DNA from: Bacteroidales bacterium
GTDB lineage: Bacteria; Bacteroidota; Bacteroidia; Bacteroidales; F082
Length of the DNA stretch: 6,933 nucleotides
Assembly (NCBI GenBank): GCA_024762735.1
Contig: JANTGU010000122.1
Location: 1 to 6,933 of the forward strand
Direction of reading: 5' to 3'
In this document: in pieces, positions 5,844 to 6,933 of the stretch
Numbering within the stretch: the stretch's first letter is position 1
Layout of the letters: the number at the start of each line of letters is the position of its first letter
Translations under genes and position numbers: made by a program
Notes under the pieces: generated by a model
The model's input: the letters and a program-made list of their open reading frames with translations, nothing else
Database searches by the model: none
What the model was told of the DNA's origin: nothing

Positions 5844-6635
5844 ATGAAAAATTTTATTCCGCTAAGTTTGAAAACAGTTTTTTGGATTGGTTTGATTGCC
5901 ATCCTTTTTTCGTCTTGCGTTCCGCAGAAAAAAATGCTTTACATGCAAGTAAAAGATGAAGCCGATACCCTCAGCTCATTTTACAACGATAAAAACATTG
6001 AGTACCGGATACAGCCCGGTGACAACCTGTACGTGAAGGTTGTAAGTTTAGACGAACAAACCACCATATTGTTAAACCCTAATGGCGCATCGGGCAGTTA
6101 CCTGAACAGTGATGCCTCTATTTACCTGAACAGTTATACTGTCAACGAAAAAGGGTACCTCGATTTTCCCCTTACTGGTGAAATTTTAGTAAAAAACCTT
6201 ACGGTGGACGAAATCAAAGCCAAGCTTAAAGACAACCTCAAAATTTATTTGAAGGAATTTGTGGTGATTGTTAAGATGGTTAACTTTAACCTTACCCTGT
6301 TGGGTGAGGTAAACCGACCCGGGCAATATAAAGTTTATCAAAACAGCATTAACCTTTTTGAAGCCGTTTCGATGGCCAGCGATTTAACCGACTTTGCCAA
6401 CCGTGAAAAAGTTGCCGTCATTAGGCAGACCAAAACGGGCTCCAAAGTAATATATCTCGATATGACCAAACGTAACATTCTTGAATCGGATTACTTTTAT
6501 TTAAAGCCCAACGACATCGTTTATGTTACCCCTGTTAAGGGTAAGCAGTTTACGTTTGCCCAATTCCCTTATGCCGTTGTGTTTGGGTTTATTTCTACTA
6601 CCATTCTTATGCTTAATTATCTTAAAGTTAAATAA
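5844..6635 (+). CDS. Wza/OPX-type polysaccharide export outer-membrane lipoprotein
   Basis: This is a 263-residue lipoprotein that should form the outer-membrane part of a capsule or exopolysaccharide export machine. The N-terminus has a basic start, a hydrophobic stretch (11-22) and a lipobox ending FSSC, with lipidated Cys25. Residues about 53-146 form the polysaccharide export domain, opening with YRIQPGDNLYVKV (54-66) and containing GYLDFPLTGEI (104-114) and a helix near 121-137. Residues about 148-230 form one SLBB domain (LLGEVNRPGQYKV 152-164, LKPNDIVYVTP 220-230). A hydrophobic C-terminal segment (about 240-260) resembles the membrane helix of Wza. The protein is much shorter than E. 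coli Wza (about 380 residues) and has one SLBB domain rather than two, as in many Bacteroidota. The next gene, in the same frame after 15 bases, encodes its likely inner-membrane partner, so the two probably share an operon. The ATG at 5844 is the only start that gives a full signal sequence. Confidence 0.93.
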   Translation: MKNFIPLSLKTVFWIGLIAILFSSCVPQKKMLYMQVKDEADTLSSFYNDKNIEYRIQPGDNLYVKVVSLDEQTTILLNPNGASGSYLNSDASIYLNSYTVNEKGYLDFPLTGEILVKNLTVDEIKAKLKDNLKIYLKEFVVIVKMVNFNLTLLGEVNRPGQYKVYQNSINLFEAVSMASDLTDFANREKVAVIRQTKTGSKVIYLDMTKRNILESDYFYLKPNDIVYVTPVKGKQFTFAQFPYAVVFGFISTTILMLNYLKVK

Positions 6636-6650
6636 AAATCATCTCACAAA

Positions 6651-6933
6651 GTGGAAAACAATATAAATAACTTACAGTATCAGCAACAGCAACAAGAGGA
6701 AACTGTTGACATTAAAACCATGTTTTTCAAATTTGTACGCTTTTGGTACTTATTTGCTATTGCTGTTTTCGTGGCGGTAGTGGTTGCGTTTTTGTTTAAC
6801 AAATATACTTCCCCGGTTTTTGAGGTTAAATCTTCTGTTTTGGTTAAAGATGACAAGTCGGCGCTTGACCCGTCATCCCTTATTGGTATTGGACTCAGTA
6901 ATAACCAACAAAATGTGGAAAACGAGATTGGAA
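6651..6933 (+). CDS. Wzz/Wzc-type polysaccharide chain-length and export protein, N-terminal part, cut by window edge
   Basis: An open frame starts with GTG at 6651 and runs off the window after 94 codons. The N-terminus is polar and Gln-rich (QYQQQQQEE, residues 9-17), followed by VDIKTMFFKFVRFWYLF (19-35), a transmembrane helix (about 33-49), and a Wzz-like periplasmic start (YTSPVFEVKSSVLVKDD, 52-68). These features are typical of Bacteroidota chain-length determinant proteins, which often continue into a cytoplasmic tyrosine-kinase domain; that part is not visible. The only in-frame ATG is at 6720, codon 24. It would remove the DIK segment normally found before the helix, and the frame is closed upstream by the preceding gene's TAA at 6633, so GTG is the likelier start. 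It probably controls chain length and couples to the OPX lipoprotein across the periplasm. Confidence 0.85.
   Translation, partial: MENNINNLQYQQQQQEETVDIKTMFFKFVRFWYLFAIAVFVAVVVAFLFNKYTSPVFEVKSSVLVKDDKSALDPSSLIGIGLSNNQQNVENEIG

Overview
The window looks like an ordinary chromosomal stretch from a member of the Bacteroidota, probably class Bacteroidia. The evidence is moderately low GC, the absence of Shine-Dalgarno sequences before the starts, several copies of the Bacteroidota promoter element TAnnTTTG (some with an upstream TTTG about 18-20 bases away), and proteins typical of that phylum: a Prs running into SISSL at its C-terminus, a RecJ starting MENRWVFKK, and a short Wza-type export lipoprotein followed by a Wzc-type chain-length protein. 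The genus cannot be read from the sequence.

Layout. On the minus strand at the left edge is prs (ribose-phosphate pyrophosphokinase), which lacks only its last few codons. It has its own promoter. Upstream of it on the same strand is tRNA-Asn(GTT), with a strong promoter and an intrinsic terminator that separates it from prs. Divergent from the tRNA is a small six-helix membrane protein of the HdeD/DUF308 family (1321-1875, plus strand). It converges on recJ (1872-3620, minus strand), and the two genes share a TTAA in which both stop codons are read. A 123-base gap carrying a good recJ promoter separates recJ from a secreted purple-acid-phosphatase-like metallophosphoesterase (3744-5654, minus strand). 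A 189-base divergent control region follows. The right end, on the plus strand, is the start of a capsule or exopolysaccharide export locus: a Wza/OPX-type outer-membrane lipoprotein (5844-6635) and, 15 bases later, the N-terminus of a Wzz/Wzc-type inner-membrane protein that starts with GTG and runs off the window.

How they fit together. The left half is housekeeping: PRPP supply, a tRNA, and DNA repair and recombination. The export pair very likely forms one operon, in which the Wzc-type protein controls chain length and energises export and the OPX lipoprotein forms the outer-membrane exit. The phosphoesterase is transcribed away from it, and nothing shows a functional link. No mobile element, integrase, CRISPR array or novel multi-gene system is visible. 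No gene-free stretch exceeds about 190 bases. The points most worth a second look are the quasi-palindrome at the hdeD-like/recJ junction, two perfect inverted repeats in the leader of the export operon, and altered metal-site residues in the phosphoesterase.
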